The notes below the pieces were generated by a model. It searched no databases and was not told the DNA's origin. It saw nothing but the letters and a program-made list of their open reading frames with translations. From Pelobacter sp. UBA6812 (GTDB taxonomy: Bacteria; Desulfobacterota; Desulfuromonadia; Desulfuromonadales; Syntrophotaleaceae), in contig DKEW01000027.1 in NCBI GenBank assembly GCA_002452265.1, forward strand, positions 1 to 12,567: a stretch of 12,567 nucleotides of DNA. The letters run 5' to 3'. Made by a program: the position numbers and the translations under genes. The stretch's first letter is position 1; each line of letters opens with the position of its first letter. Shown in pieces: positions 1-6,426 of this stretch.

Positions 1-2023
1 CCAGCATCGGATTGAATTCATGCAGATAATCGACCTTCTGCTTGAGAACCTTGGCGGGCACATCCATGATAACAGCCAGCTCTTCCTGGTCTTTATCGGT
101 ATGGGGCAGGAACTCGTGTAACGGCGGATCCAGCAGGCGGATGGTCACCGGAAGGCCCTTCATTTCCCGGAACAGGCCAAGGAAATCCCCCTTTTGCATA
201 GGCAGGATTTTTCCCAGGGCGTGCTTGCGCCCCTCGACATCCTCGGAGAGAATCATCTCGCGCACCGCCATGATGCGATCGCCCTCGAAAAACATATGCT
301 CGGTACGGCACAGGCCAATACCTTCAGCACCGAATCCACGGGCCACGGCAGCGTCATTCGGCGTATCGGCATTGGTGCGGACCCGCAAGCGGCGGTACTG
401 ATCAACCCACTCCATCAGCTTGCCGAAATCACCGGTCAGTGCCGGCTGTACCGTATCGACGAAGCCCTTCATAACCTCACCGGTGGAACCGTCGAGGGTT
501 ATGACATCACCCTTTTTGAAAACTTCACCGTTTTCAGCGGTGAACAACTGTGCTTTGTAGTCGACCTTAATGGAACCGCAACCGGCCACACAACATTTGC
601 CCATGCCGCGTGCCACAACGGCAGCGTGGGATGTCATACCGCCGCGGGCGGTCAAAATCCCCTGAGCAGCGTTCATGCCATGAATATCTTCGGGGCTGGT
701 TTCGATACGCACCAAAATGACCTTGAGACCAAGCTTGGCGGCATTCTCCGCATCCTCGGCTGAAAACACGATTTCACCGCTGGCGGCACCGGGAGAAGCC
801 GGCAGCCCGGTTGCGATGATGTCTTTGCAGGCCTTGGGGTCGAGGGAGGGGTGCAGCAGTTGATCGAGTTGTTCAGGGGCTACGCGCAGCACAGCCTCCT
901 TCTTGTCGATCAGACCTTCTGCCACCATGTCCACGGCGATCTTGACTGCCGCGGTAGCGGTGCGTTTACCGTTACGGGTTTGCAGCATATAGAGTTTGTC
1001 CTTTTCGATGGTAAACTCTATATCCTGCATATCACGGTAGTGTTTTTCAAGGAGTTGGCGAATATCGAGCAGCTGCTGATAGCACGCGGGCATGACCTCC
1101 TCAAGGGAGGGGAGTTGGCCGTCGCTGCTGTCTTTGTCGATGGGCTGCGGAGTACGAATGCCGGCGACCACGTCCTCGCCCTGGGCATTAAGCAGGAATT
1201 CACCGAAAAAGTAATTCTCGCCGGTAGACGGATTACGGGTGAAGGCTACGCCGGTAGCGCAATCGTTACCCATGTTGCCGAATACCATGGCCTGTACGTT
1301 AACCGCAGTGCCCCAGTCAGCAGGGATATTGTTGAGTTTGCGATACGTCATGGCACGCGGATTCATCCAAGAACCGAATACCGCGTTAATAGCTCCCCAC
1401 AACTGCTCCTTGGGATCTTCAGGAAACTCGCGATTGAGAGTCTCCTTGACTTTGGCCTTGAACAGCGATACCAGCTGTTTCAGGTCATCGGCACTGAGTT
1501 CCGTATCGAGAACAACACCGCGCGCTTCTTTCATGTTTTCAAAAATGTGCTCAAGCACTTCGCCATCCATACCCAAAACAACGTTGGAGTACATCTGGAT
1601 AAAGCGCCTGTAGGAGTCATAAGCAAAACGAGCATCGCCACTCTGGTCGATCAGACCCTGAACGGTGGTGTCGTTAAGGCCCAGGTTAAGAACCGTATCC
1701 ATCATCCCCGGCATGGAGGCCCGGCTACCGGAACGAACCGACAGTAGCAACGGATTGACGGGATCTCCAAACCGCTTGTCCATGGCCGATTCAAGCTTGG
1801 CCAGGTTCTCTGACACTTCTTCGCTCACGCCATCGGGATAGCGACGGTCGTTGCGATAGAATTCGGTGCAAAGCTCGGTAGTGAGGGTGAAACCAGCGGG
1901 CACGGGCAGGCCGATAGCTGTCATCTCTGCGAGATTGGCGCCCTTGCCGCCGAGCAGATTGCGCATTTGGCCACCGCCTTCGGTCTGATTCGCGCCGAAG
2001 AAGTATACGTACTTTACAGCCAT
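1..2023 (-). CDS. ppdK: Pyruvate, phosphate dikinase, C-terminus cut by window edge
   Basis: This cytoplasmic enzyme interconverts pyruvate, ATP and phosphate with PEP, AMP and pyrophosphate. The frame is open from the ATG at 2023 to the window edge, giving 674 residues of a family usually near 880. The N-terminal ATP-grasp part carries SVRSGSRASMPGMMDT at residues 95-110. The swivelling phosphohistidine domain carries GGMTSHAAVVARGMG with the catalytic His at residue 466. The PEP/pyruvate barrel has begun: Arg573 (in GIGLCRTEHMFF) and Arg629 (in TIRLLDPP) sit where the Clostridium symbiosum enzyme has Arg561 and Arg617. The catalytic Cys region lies outside the window. The start is supported by AGGAGG nine bases upstream. 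The gene follows glyS by 84 bases. In anaerobes PPDK can work in gluconeogenesis from pyruvate or in PPi-linked glycolysis; which applies here cannot be seen. Identity is certain. Confidence 0.97.
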   Translation of the reverse strand, partial: MAVKYVYFFGANQTEGGGQMRNLLGGKGANLAEMTAIGLPVPAGFTLTTELCTEFYRNDRRYPDGVSEEVSENLAKLESAMDKRFGDPVNPLLLSVRSGSRASMPGMMDTVLNLGLNDTTVQGLIDQSGDARFAYDSYRRFIQMYSNVVLGMDGEVLEHIFENMKEARGVVLDTELSADDLKQLVSLFKAKVKETLNREFPEDPKEQLWGAINAVFGSWMNPRAMTYRKLNNIPADWGTAVNVQAMVFGNMGNDCATGVAFTRNPSTGENYFFGEFLLNAQGEDVVAGIRTPQPIDKDSSDGQLPSLEEVMPACYQQLLDIRQLLEKHYRDMQDIEFTIEKDKLYMLQTRNGKRTATAAVKIAVDMVAEGLIDKKEAVLRVAPEQLDQLLHPSLDPKACKDIIATGLPASPGAASGEIVFSAEDAENAAKLGLKVILVRIETSPEDIHGMNAAQGILTARGGMTSHAAVVARGMGKCCVAGCGSIKVDYKAQLFTAENGEVFKKGDVITLDGSTGEVMKGFVDTVQPALTGDFGKLMEWVDQYRRLRVRTNADTPNDAAVARGFGAEGIGLCRTEHMFFEGDRIMAVREMILSEDVEGRKHALGKILPMQKGDFLGLFREMKGLPVTIRLLDPPLHEFLPHTDKDQEELAVIMDVPAKVLKQKVDYLHEFNPML

Positions 2024-2032
2024 GAGAGAGTT

Positions 2033-2038
2033 CCTCCT
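2033..2038 (-). promoter_or_regulatory. ppdK ribosome binding site
   Basis: A perfect AGGAGG on the minus strand lies nine bases before the ATG of ppdK. It fixes the start codon and suggests strong translation. Confidence 0.85.
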
Positions 2039-2053
2039 GAAGGATTTGGTATT

Positions 2054-2082
2054 CGGTTATTCAACCGGAAAGTTGAACACCG
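2054..2082 (-). repeat. Imperfect hairpin in glyS-ppdK gap
   Basis: In the transcript CGGT and TTCAAC pair with GTTGAA and ACCG around the loop TTTCCG, with a small internal loop (one base on the 5' side, two on the 3' side) between the four- and six-pair stems. No U-run follows, so it is not a standard terminator. It lies just upstream of the ppdK ribosome binding site and might be a weak mRNA structure. The function is unknown. Confidence 0.4.
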
Positions 2083-2087
2083 GATCG

Positions 2088-2107
2088 GCGATTGTTTTCA
2101 AAATCGC
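2088..2107 (-). repeat. Small hairpin directly after the glyS stop
   Basis: GCGATT and AATCGC form a six-pair stem with an eight-base loop, starting at the base after the glyS stop codon. No U-run follows. It resembles the palindrome at 2116-2132 in base content (both built on CGATTTT), so the two may form alternative pairings. Confidence 0.35.
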
Positions 2108-4174
2108 TCAGGCCGCGATTTTTGAAAAATCGGCAATTCCCTGAAAAAGTCGCGCTACGACCGTCAACAAAGCAAGTCGATTGTTTTTCACCGCCTCGTC
2201 GGGAGACATAACCATGACTCCTTCAAACAAGGCATCGACAGGCGAACGCAATTCACCTGCCGTGCGCAAAGCGTCCAGATAGGCACCCTCTGCAACATAT
2301 TGTTCAAGTTGCCCGGATACACGTTGCAATGTGTCCAGCAACAAGCCTTCGCAATCCGCCTCGAACAGAGCGGTATCAACGGGCGTTTCGATACCCGATT
2401 TGACGATATTGACCACCCTCTTGAAAGTCACAGCCAAGGCTTCAAATTCACCCTCTTCGCGGAAACCGGCCAGGCCTTTTACCCGCTGCAAGGCGTCGAG
2501 CGGATCGTCGAATGCAGCGCTCAGCACCGCATCGACCATATCGTGGGGCTGACCCTGGGAGGTCAGCATGTTGAAAAACCGCATGCGGATGAACTCCAGA
2601 ACCTCGGCAGCCACCTCGGCAGCAGGCCGGGTAAGCTTGTCGTCCAGCAAGGCAAGGCTGCGCTCAACCAAGGCGACGAGCGACAAGCGGTAACCGCGCT
2701 CAAGAATGATATTGAGAATACCGATGGCACTGCGGCGCAAGGCGAACGGGTCAGCGGTACCGGTAGGGATCAGGCCCACGCCAAAGCAGCCGCAGATCGA
2801 ATCGATCTTATCCGCAATGGAGACAAACGCACCGACATCGTCACTTGGCAGTTCGCCCCCCGCCTGTACAGGCAGGTAATGCTCAAAGATCGCACGGGCC
2901 ACGCGCGGATCCTCACCATCGAGCAACGCGTACTCCCTTCCCATAACACCCTGCAACTCTGTGAATTCAAAAACCATGCCGGTTTCAAGGTCACACTTGG
3001 CCAACAGCGCCGCCCGTTCGGTCAACTCGGCAACTTCAGGCACCTGCTGACGGGCCAGCTCGACAGCCAGCGTTTTGAACCTCATGACTTTTTCATAACT
3101 GGTGCCTAGCTTGGCTTGATAAACGACGTTTTTCAAAGCCTCGAGTCGGCTTTCCAACCGTTGTTTGCGGTCTTCATTCCAAAAGAACATGGCGTCGGAC
3201 AAACGGGCACGCAGAACTCTTTCGTTGCCCTGTTGCACCACGGCCAGATCTTCAACACGGGTATTGGAAATCGTGATAAAGCGCGGCAGCAACTTGCCAT
3301 GGTCATCGACCACGGTGAAATAACGCTGATGCTCACGCATCACGGTGATGAGCAATTCCGGCGGCAGTTGCAGGTAGTTTTTTTCAAACCCGCCCATGAC
3401 CGCTGTAGGATATTCCACCAGGAAAGCGACTTCGTCGAGCAGGTCGTCATCCGGATTGAGCTTACCTCCGGCACGGCTGACAACTTCTTCAAGCTGCTGC
3501 GCGATGAGCTGGCGGCGGCGGGCCGGATCGACGATTACAAAGTGTTTTTCAGCGTCGATAAGATATTGGTCCAGGCTGGTGACTTCAAACGCTCCGGGCG
3601 CCATGAAACGATGACCATAAGAAACATTGCCACTGTTCAGATTACCGTAGCTGAAGGGAACCACCTCACCGCCGAACAACGCCACAATCCAGTGCATAGG
3701 TCGGGCAAAACGGATATCAAGATCCTTCCAGCGCATCGATTTCCTGAACGGAATGGCATCAATGATGCGCGGTAACAGTTCAGGCAGCAATTCACTGGTC
3801 GGGCGGCCTTCGACAACTTTGCAGACGTATAAATATTCGCCTTTGTCGGTTTGTCGGCGCTCCAGGTCCGACACCTCCACGCCATTGCCTCGGGCAAAGC
3901 CCAGGGCTGCCTTGGTCGGATTACCATCGGCATCAAACGCAACAGCCACGGAAGGACCGGCAGCCGTTATTTCCTGGCGGGCCTGCTCAAGCGCCACACC
4001 ACTTACCGTCAGAACCAGGCGACGCGGCGTAGCAAAAGTTCGGACTGTCTCAAAACCGATACGGCCGGCTTCGAGTTCTTTGCGCATCAGCCGTTCAAGA
4101 TCAGCCATGGCCGGCGGCAAAAACCCGGCGGGAATTTCTTCTGTGCCAATTTCCAGGAACAGTTCAGCAGACAT
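2108..4174 (-). CDS. glyS: Glycyl-tRNA synthetase beta subunit
   Basis: This is the beta chain of the alpha2-beta2 bacterial glycyl-tRNA synthetase, which charges tRNA-Gly in the cytoplasm. The beta chain mainly supplies tRNA binding. The 688 residues match the family length (E. coli 689). The N-terminus MSAELFLEIGTEEIPAGFLP is typical of the family. Other family blocks visible are RWKDLDIRFARPMHWIVAL (about 148-166), REHQRYFTVVDDHG (280-293) and a later stretch with ADKIDSICGCFGVGLIPTGT and DPFALRRSAIGIL. The C-terminal part is the helical anticodon-binding region. The ATG at 4174 has a short GGAG five bases upstream, a weak site. The gap to glyQ is 77 bases and contains a terminator-like hairpin, so glyS expression may depend on read-through or on a promoter I cannot identify. 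No key block appears broken. Confidence 0.98.
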   Translation of the reverse strand: MSAELFLEIGTEEIPAGFLPPAMADLERLMRKELEAGRIGFETVRTFATPRRLVLTVSGVALEQARQEITAAGPSVAVAFDADGNPTKAALGFARGNGVEVSDLERRQTDKGEYLYVCKVVEGRPTSELLPELLPRIIDAIPFRKSMRWKDLDIRFARPMHWIVALFGGEVVPFSYGNLNSGNVSYGHRFMAPGAFEVTSLDQYLIDAEKHFVIVDPARRRQLIAQQLEEVVSRAGGKLNPDDDLLDEVAFLVEYPTAVMGGFEKNYLQLPPELLITVMREHQRYFTVVDDHGKLLPRFITISNTRVEDLAVVQQGNERVLRARLSDAMFFWNEDRKQRLESRLEALKNVVYQAKLGTSYEKVMRFKTLAVELARQQVPEVAELTERAALLAKCDLETGMVFEFTELQGVMGREYALLDGEDPRVARAIFEHYLPVQAGGELPSDDVGAFVSIADKIDSICGCFGVGLIPTGTADPFALRRSAIGILNIILERGYRLSLVALVERSLALLDDKLTRPAAEVAAEVLEFIRMRFFNMLTSQGQPHDMVDAVLSAAFDDPLDALQRVKGLAGFREEGEFEALAVTFKRVVNIVKSGIETPVDTALFEADCEGLLLDTLQRVSGQLEQYVAEGAYLDALRTAGELRSPVDALFEGVMVMSPDEAVKNNRLALLTVVARLFQGIADFSKIAA
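2116..2132. repeat. 17-base palindrome in the last codons of glyS
   Basis: CGATTTTT and AAAAATCG are perfect 8-base arms around a single central base. It encodes the Asp-Phe-Ser-Lys-Ile stretch near the C-terminus of GlyS. With a one-base spacer it would not fold as a full hairpin in RNA, so it is more likely a symmetric DNA site or chance. Confidence 0.4.
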
Positions 4175-4191
4175 GAGCGCTCCATCATCTC

Positions 4192-4228
4192 AAAAAAAGC
4201 AAGCCACGGAAAACGTATTTTCCGTGGC
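4192..4228 (-). terminator. Intrinsic terminator or attenuator between glyQ and glyS
   Basis: In the minus-strand transcript GCCACGGAAAA and TTTTCCGTGGC form a perfect 11-pair stem closed by the four-base loop TACG. The stem is followed by TTGC and then seven T residues (4192-4198 on the plus strand). The GC before the stem can also pair with the GC after the TT bulge, which would put the U-run directly at the base of the stem. The glyQ stop lies 23 bases before the stem and the glyS start 17 bases after the U-run. The structure is plain in the sequence; its effect on glyS is inferred. Confidence 0.75.
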
Positions 4229-4251
4229 GCGGTTACCTTTGTACAAGGAAG

Positions 4252-5124
4252 TTACCGGCCCTTGATCAAGGGGAAACCGAGTTTCTCCCGCTGGGCCACA
4301 TAGCCTTCGGCACACATTCGCGCCAGGTTACGTACCCGGCCGATATAATGCGCGCGCTCAGTTACGGAAATGGCGCCTCGCGCATCCAGAAGATTAAACG
4401 CATGCGAAGCCTTCAACACAAAATCATAAGCAGGCAACACAAGCTGCCTCTTTGCGATGCGGGTACATTCCTTTTCATACATATCGAAGAGCTGAAACAG
4501 CATGCCGGCATCGGCCTCTTCAAAATTATAGGTCGAAAACTCCACCTCGGACTGGTGGTGGACATCGCCGTATTTGATACCATCTATCCACTCAAGGTCA
4601 TAAACATTGTCGACACCTTGCAGATACATGGCAATGCGTTCACACCCATAAGTAATCTCAGCCGAGACCGGCTTCAAATCGATGCCGCCGACCTGCTGAA
4701 AATACGTGAACTGGGTGATCTCCATGCCATCCAGCCACACTTCCCAACCAAGTCCCCAGGCACCCAGAGTTGGTGATTCCCAGTCATCTTCGACGAAACG
4801 GATATCGTGCCGGGAAGGGCTGATACCGAAACTTTTGAGGGAGTCGAGATACAGTTCCTGTATATTCATGGGCGAAGGCTTCATGATAACCTGGAACTGG
4901 TAATAATGTTGAAGGCGATTGGGATTTTCCCCATAGCGACCATCAGTCGGGCGCCGGGAAGGCTCAACGTAGGCCACATTCCATGGCTCGGGACCGAGCA
5001 CACGCAAGAATGTCGCGGGATTGAACGTCCCCGCACCTTTTTCCATATCGTAGGGCTGCTGGATGATACAACCTTGCTTGGCCCAATAATTCTGCAAAGC
5101 AAGGATCAGTTCTTGAAAAGTCAC
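4252..5124 (-). CDS. glyQ: Glycyl-tRNA synthetase alpha subunit
   Basis: This is the alpha chain of the alpha2-beta2 glycyl-tRNA synthetase. It holds the class II catalytic core that activates glycine with ATP. From the chosen start the protein has 290 residues, normal for the family. Signature blocks are GTFNPATFLRVLGPEPWNV (32-50), EPSRRPTDGRYGENPNR (54-70), GAWGLGWEVWLDGMEITQFT (121-140) and EITYGCERIAMYLQG (156-170). I chose the GTG at 5124 because MTFQELILALQNYW matches the usual N-terminus and GGAGG lies four bases upstream. The frame could open nine codons earlier with a TTG at 5151, but that extension would translate the ribosome binding site. The gene is followed by glyS across a terminator-like hairpin and preceded by a 334-base gene-free stretch. 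Identity is certain; the start is likely. Confidence 0.97.
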   Translation of the reverse strand: MTFQELILALQNYWAKQGCIIQQPYDMEKGAGTFNPATFLRVLGPEPWNVAYVEPSRRPTDGRYGENPNRLQHYYQFQVIMKPSPMNIQELYLDSLKSFGISPSRHDIRFVEDDWESPTLGAWGLGWEVWLDGMEITQFTYFQQVGGIDLKPVSAEITYGCERIAMYLQGVDNVYDLEWIDGIKYGDVHHQSEVEFSTYNFEEADAGMLFQLFDMYEKECTRIAKRQLVLPAYDFVLKASHAFNLLDARGAISVTERAHYIGRVRNLARMCAEGYVAQREKLGFPLIKGR

Positions 5125-5128
5125 AAAA

Positions 5129-5133
5129 CCTCC
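5129..5133 (-). promoter_or_regulatory. glyQ ribosome binding site that decides the start
   Basis: GGAGG lies four bases before the GTG at 5124. Its place inside the longer TTG-started frame argues for the shorter protein. Confidence 0.75.
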
Positions 5134-5152
5134 AGGCCCGACCAGCGGCAAC

Positions 5153-5205
5153 CCTGCTCATGGGCTACTTCCACCGGATTCGGGATACGCGATCATTTGA
5201 GCAGG
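5153..5205 (-). repeat. 8-base inverted repeat in the glyQ leader
   Basis: CCTGCTCA (transcript sense, 5205-5198) and TGAGCAGG (5160-5153) are perfect complements separated by 37 bases, ending 20 bases before the GGAGG of glyQ. They could form a leader stem. If the promoter at 5208-5237 is right, transcription would start near the first arm, so the stem may be only partly transcribed. The function is unknown. Confidence 0.35.
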
Positions 5206-5207
5206 CA

Positions 5208-5237
5208 AGCTTAGCCTGATTGCGCCAAATCTGTCAA
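5208..5237 (-). promoter_or_regulatory. Possible sigma-70 promoter of glyQ
   Basis: A perfect -35 hexamer TTGACA (5232-5237) is followed after 18 bases by TAAGCT (5208-5213), a weak -10 match (3 of 6). The distance to glyQ would give a leader of roughly 75 bases. The -35 box is one arm of an inverted repeat. Confidence 0.35.
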
Positions 5238-5248
5238 CCCGTTTGACA
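5232..5248. repeat. Inverted repeat TGTCAA-N5-TTGACA overlapping the -35 box
   Basis: Two perfect 6-base arms flank five bases. One arm is the proposed glyQ -35 hexamer. This symmetry would suit a dimeric regulator, but it may simply be two facing TTGACA hexamers. No regulator is named from this. Confidence 0.4.
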
Positions 5249-5419
5249 CCGCGGTCCAGTAACTATTGGGGCCGTAATCGACATAAGATGCACTGCATGT
5301 TTTCTTACCGGGATCTTACCTGAACCACGCAAACAATTTACAAAACAAGCACTTCACTGCGATCGAGCGCACAAGGTCGCCATATTCTCCGGATCGGGAT
5401 CGGCTTTCCATGGGCTGTC

Positions 5420-5450
5420 ATAAAACAGGAGGCTACCTATTCTGTCTTAT
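5420..5450 (-). repeat. Hairpin just after recO, possible weak terminator
   Basis: In the transcript ATAAGACAG pairs with CTGTTTTAT (nine pairs, one of them G-U) around a 13-base loop that can itself pair AGG with CCT. It begins eight bases after the recO stop codon. The U-rich part lies inside the stem and is not followed by a U-run, so termination is doubtful. Confidence 0.35.
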
Positions 5451-5458
5451 CCGGGCCA

Positions 5459-6235
5459 CTAGCGTATGGCGGAGACGCGCTTGCTTCCTTCAGACAACTG
5501 ATCGAGAAAGGATAGCGATTTCATCGGACGGCACAGGTGCTGCTTTAGCATTGAAGTCACCGCGTTACCGCCTTCCAGCAGGGTCTGCTGACCGAAACGA
5601 AAACCATCGAAAAGCGTGGGCGGTGCTTGAAGAATACGCGACAGAGTGCCCAGTGACAGAGGTGAAAGATGCTGCACATCTGCTCCACTGACACAATCCA
5701 GACAAAGACCGCCTCCGAGAGAAGCGGAAAAAGCCACCTGTTCAGTACTTACCGCCCCCCCGCATCTCGAACAATGCAGCAGATGCGGTTCATAACCTGC
5801 AAGGTAAAGCATGCGCAACTCAAAGATAAGACGGGCATCCGGTGATCCGCCTTGCCGATGAACATGATTGAGGAATGCGTTCAAAAGCTGGTAGGCTTCC
5901 GGCTGAGGTCCGATTTCGCCCAACAGGTTTTCGATCAATTCACAACCATAAGCAGCCAGCGCCAAGGCCAGCAGATTGTGCCTTAACCCGCTGCGCAGGT
6001 CGATAAGGTCAGCCTCCTGAATCGTCACCAGGTCTCCGACCCGCTGAGTCTGCCAACGAACATGGACGGTGGAAAACGGCTCCAGAGCCGCACCGAATCG
6101 TTTTCGACTTTTGCGCGCCTGGCGCGCAAAACCCTTGACCAGACCGCGCTCAAGACTGAAAAAAGCGACGATGCGATCAGCCTCGCCGTAATCCAGATGA
6201 TGCAGGATCACCGCATCCGAAGAATAGGATTCCAT
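5459..6235 (-). CDS. recO: DNA repair protein RecO
   Basis: RecO is a cytoplasmic recombination mediator. With RecR and RecF it loads RecA on SSB-coated single strands and it anneals strands during gap repair. The 258 residues fit the family (about 240-260). The N-terminal OB-fold part opens with DAVILHHLDYGEADRIV (7-23) and a basic stretch FARQARKSRKRFG (36-48). A helical middle follows. A zinc-binding pair of motifs is visible as CSRC (155-158) and CLDC (178-181), present in many but not all RecO proteins. The ATG at 6235 has a good AGGAGG, but 12 bases away, which is longer than usual. No alternative in-frame start lies closer to it. The gene follows mgtE by 191 bases and ends 334 bases before glyQ, so it may be transcribed alone. 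Confidence 0.95.
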   Translation of the reverse strand: MESYSSDAVILHHLDYGEADRIVAFFSLERGLVKGFARQARKSRKRFGAALEPFSTVHVRWQTQRVGDLVTIQEADLIDLRSGLRHNLLALALAAYGCELIENLLGEIGPQPEAYQLLNAFLNHVHRQGGSPDARLIFELRMLYLAGYEPHLLHCSRCGGAVSTEQVAFSASLGGGLCLDCVSGADVQHLSPLSLGTLSRILQAPPTLFDGFRFGQQTLLEGGNAVTSMLKQHLCRPMKSLSFLDQLSEGSKRVSAIR

Positions 6236-6247
6236 GACGCCAGCGTA

Positions 6248-6253
6248 CCTCCT
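6248..6253 (-). promoter_or_regulatory. recO ribosome binding site, unusually distant
   Basis: AGGAGG lies 12 bases before the recO ATG, longer than the usual 5-9. No other start codon in frame lies between them, so the spacing may reduce translation. Confidence 0.6.
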
Positions 6254-6298
6254 AAATGCTCACCGGCAAAGACCAGACATTCGCTAAAATCAACATTT

Positions 6299-6318
6299 TG
6301 AAGCCAATCCGGGCTTCA
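6299..6318 (-). repeat. Hairpin upstream of recO
   Basis: TGAAGCC and GGCTTCA form a perfect seven-pair stem with a six-base loop in the transcript. It is followed by AAATG, not by a U-run. It could be a weak or Rho-assisted end for mgtE, or a recO leader structure. Confidence 0.4.
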
Positions 6319-6426
6319 CAAACAGCCCTTTATCGCCCTTGGAACACGGCGCCCTCATGGCAGAGTCGCATGCAAACAGAACCGAACTTAGAAAAAACAC
6401 ACTCCGACGCTCGCCCACACACGTTT

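Larger units (their letters stand above)
5125..5458 (-). other. 334-base gene-free region between recO and glyQ
   Basis: I see no coding frame with a credible ribosome binding site and no tRNA here. The stretch contains a hairpin just after recO, an 11-base palindrome (5288-5298, ATGCA around one base), an inverted repeat with a promoter-like hexamer (5232-5248), and an 8-base inverted repeat close to glyQ. It probably holds the glyQ promoter and leader. No known riboswitch consensus could be recognised with confidence. Confidence 0.6.
6236..6426 (-). other. 191-base gap between mgtE and recO
   Basis: No gene is visible. It contains a run of six T in transcript sense (6392-6397) about 30 bases after the mgtE stop, but only a poor bulged stem (CACAC/GTGTG with GTTTT/AAAAC, overlapping the mgtE end) nearby, and a seven-pair hairpin at 6299-6318. 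I could not pick a convincing recO promoter. Confidence 0.45.

Noticed and set aside
851..1747. Plus-strand open frame of 298 codons
   Set aside because: It is antisense to ppdK, whose frame is continuous with conserved motifs. It has no recognisable domain.
2300..3109. Plus-strand open frame of 269 codons
   Set aside because: Antisense to glyS, which is unambiguous.
4964..5161. Minus-strand 65-codon frame starting just before glyQ with GGTGGA upstream
   Set aside because: It overlaps glyQ in another frame and the product has no recognisable features. A leader peptide role cannot be shown.
5249..5258. TGGACCGCGG upstream of glyQ, similar to the T-box core UGGNACCGCG
   Set aside because: One base is missing from the consensus, no AGGG precedes it, no stem I with a glycine specifier could be recognised, and no terminator with a U-run follows before glyQ.
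5410..5691. Plus-strand 93-codon frame across the recO end
   Set aside because: Mostly antisense to recO, with no domain resemblance.
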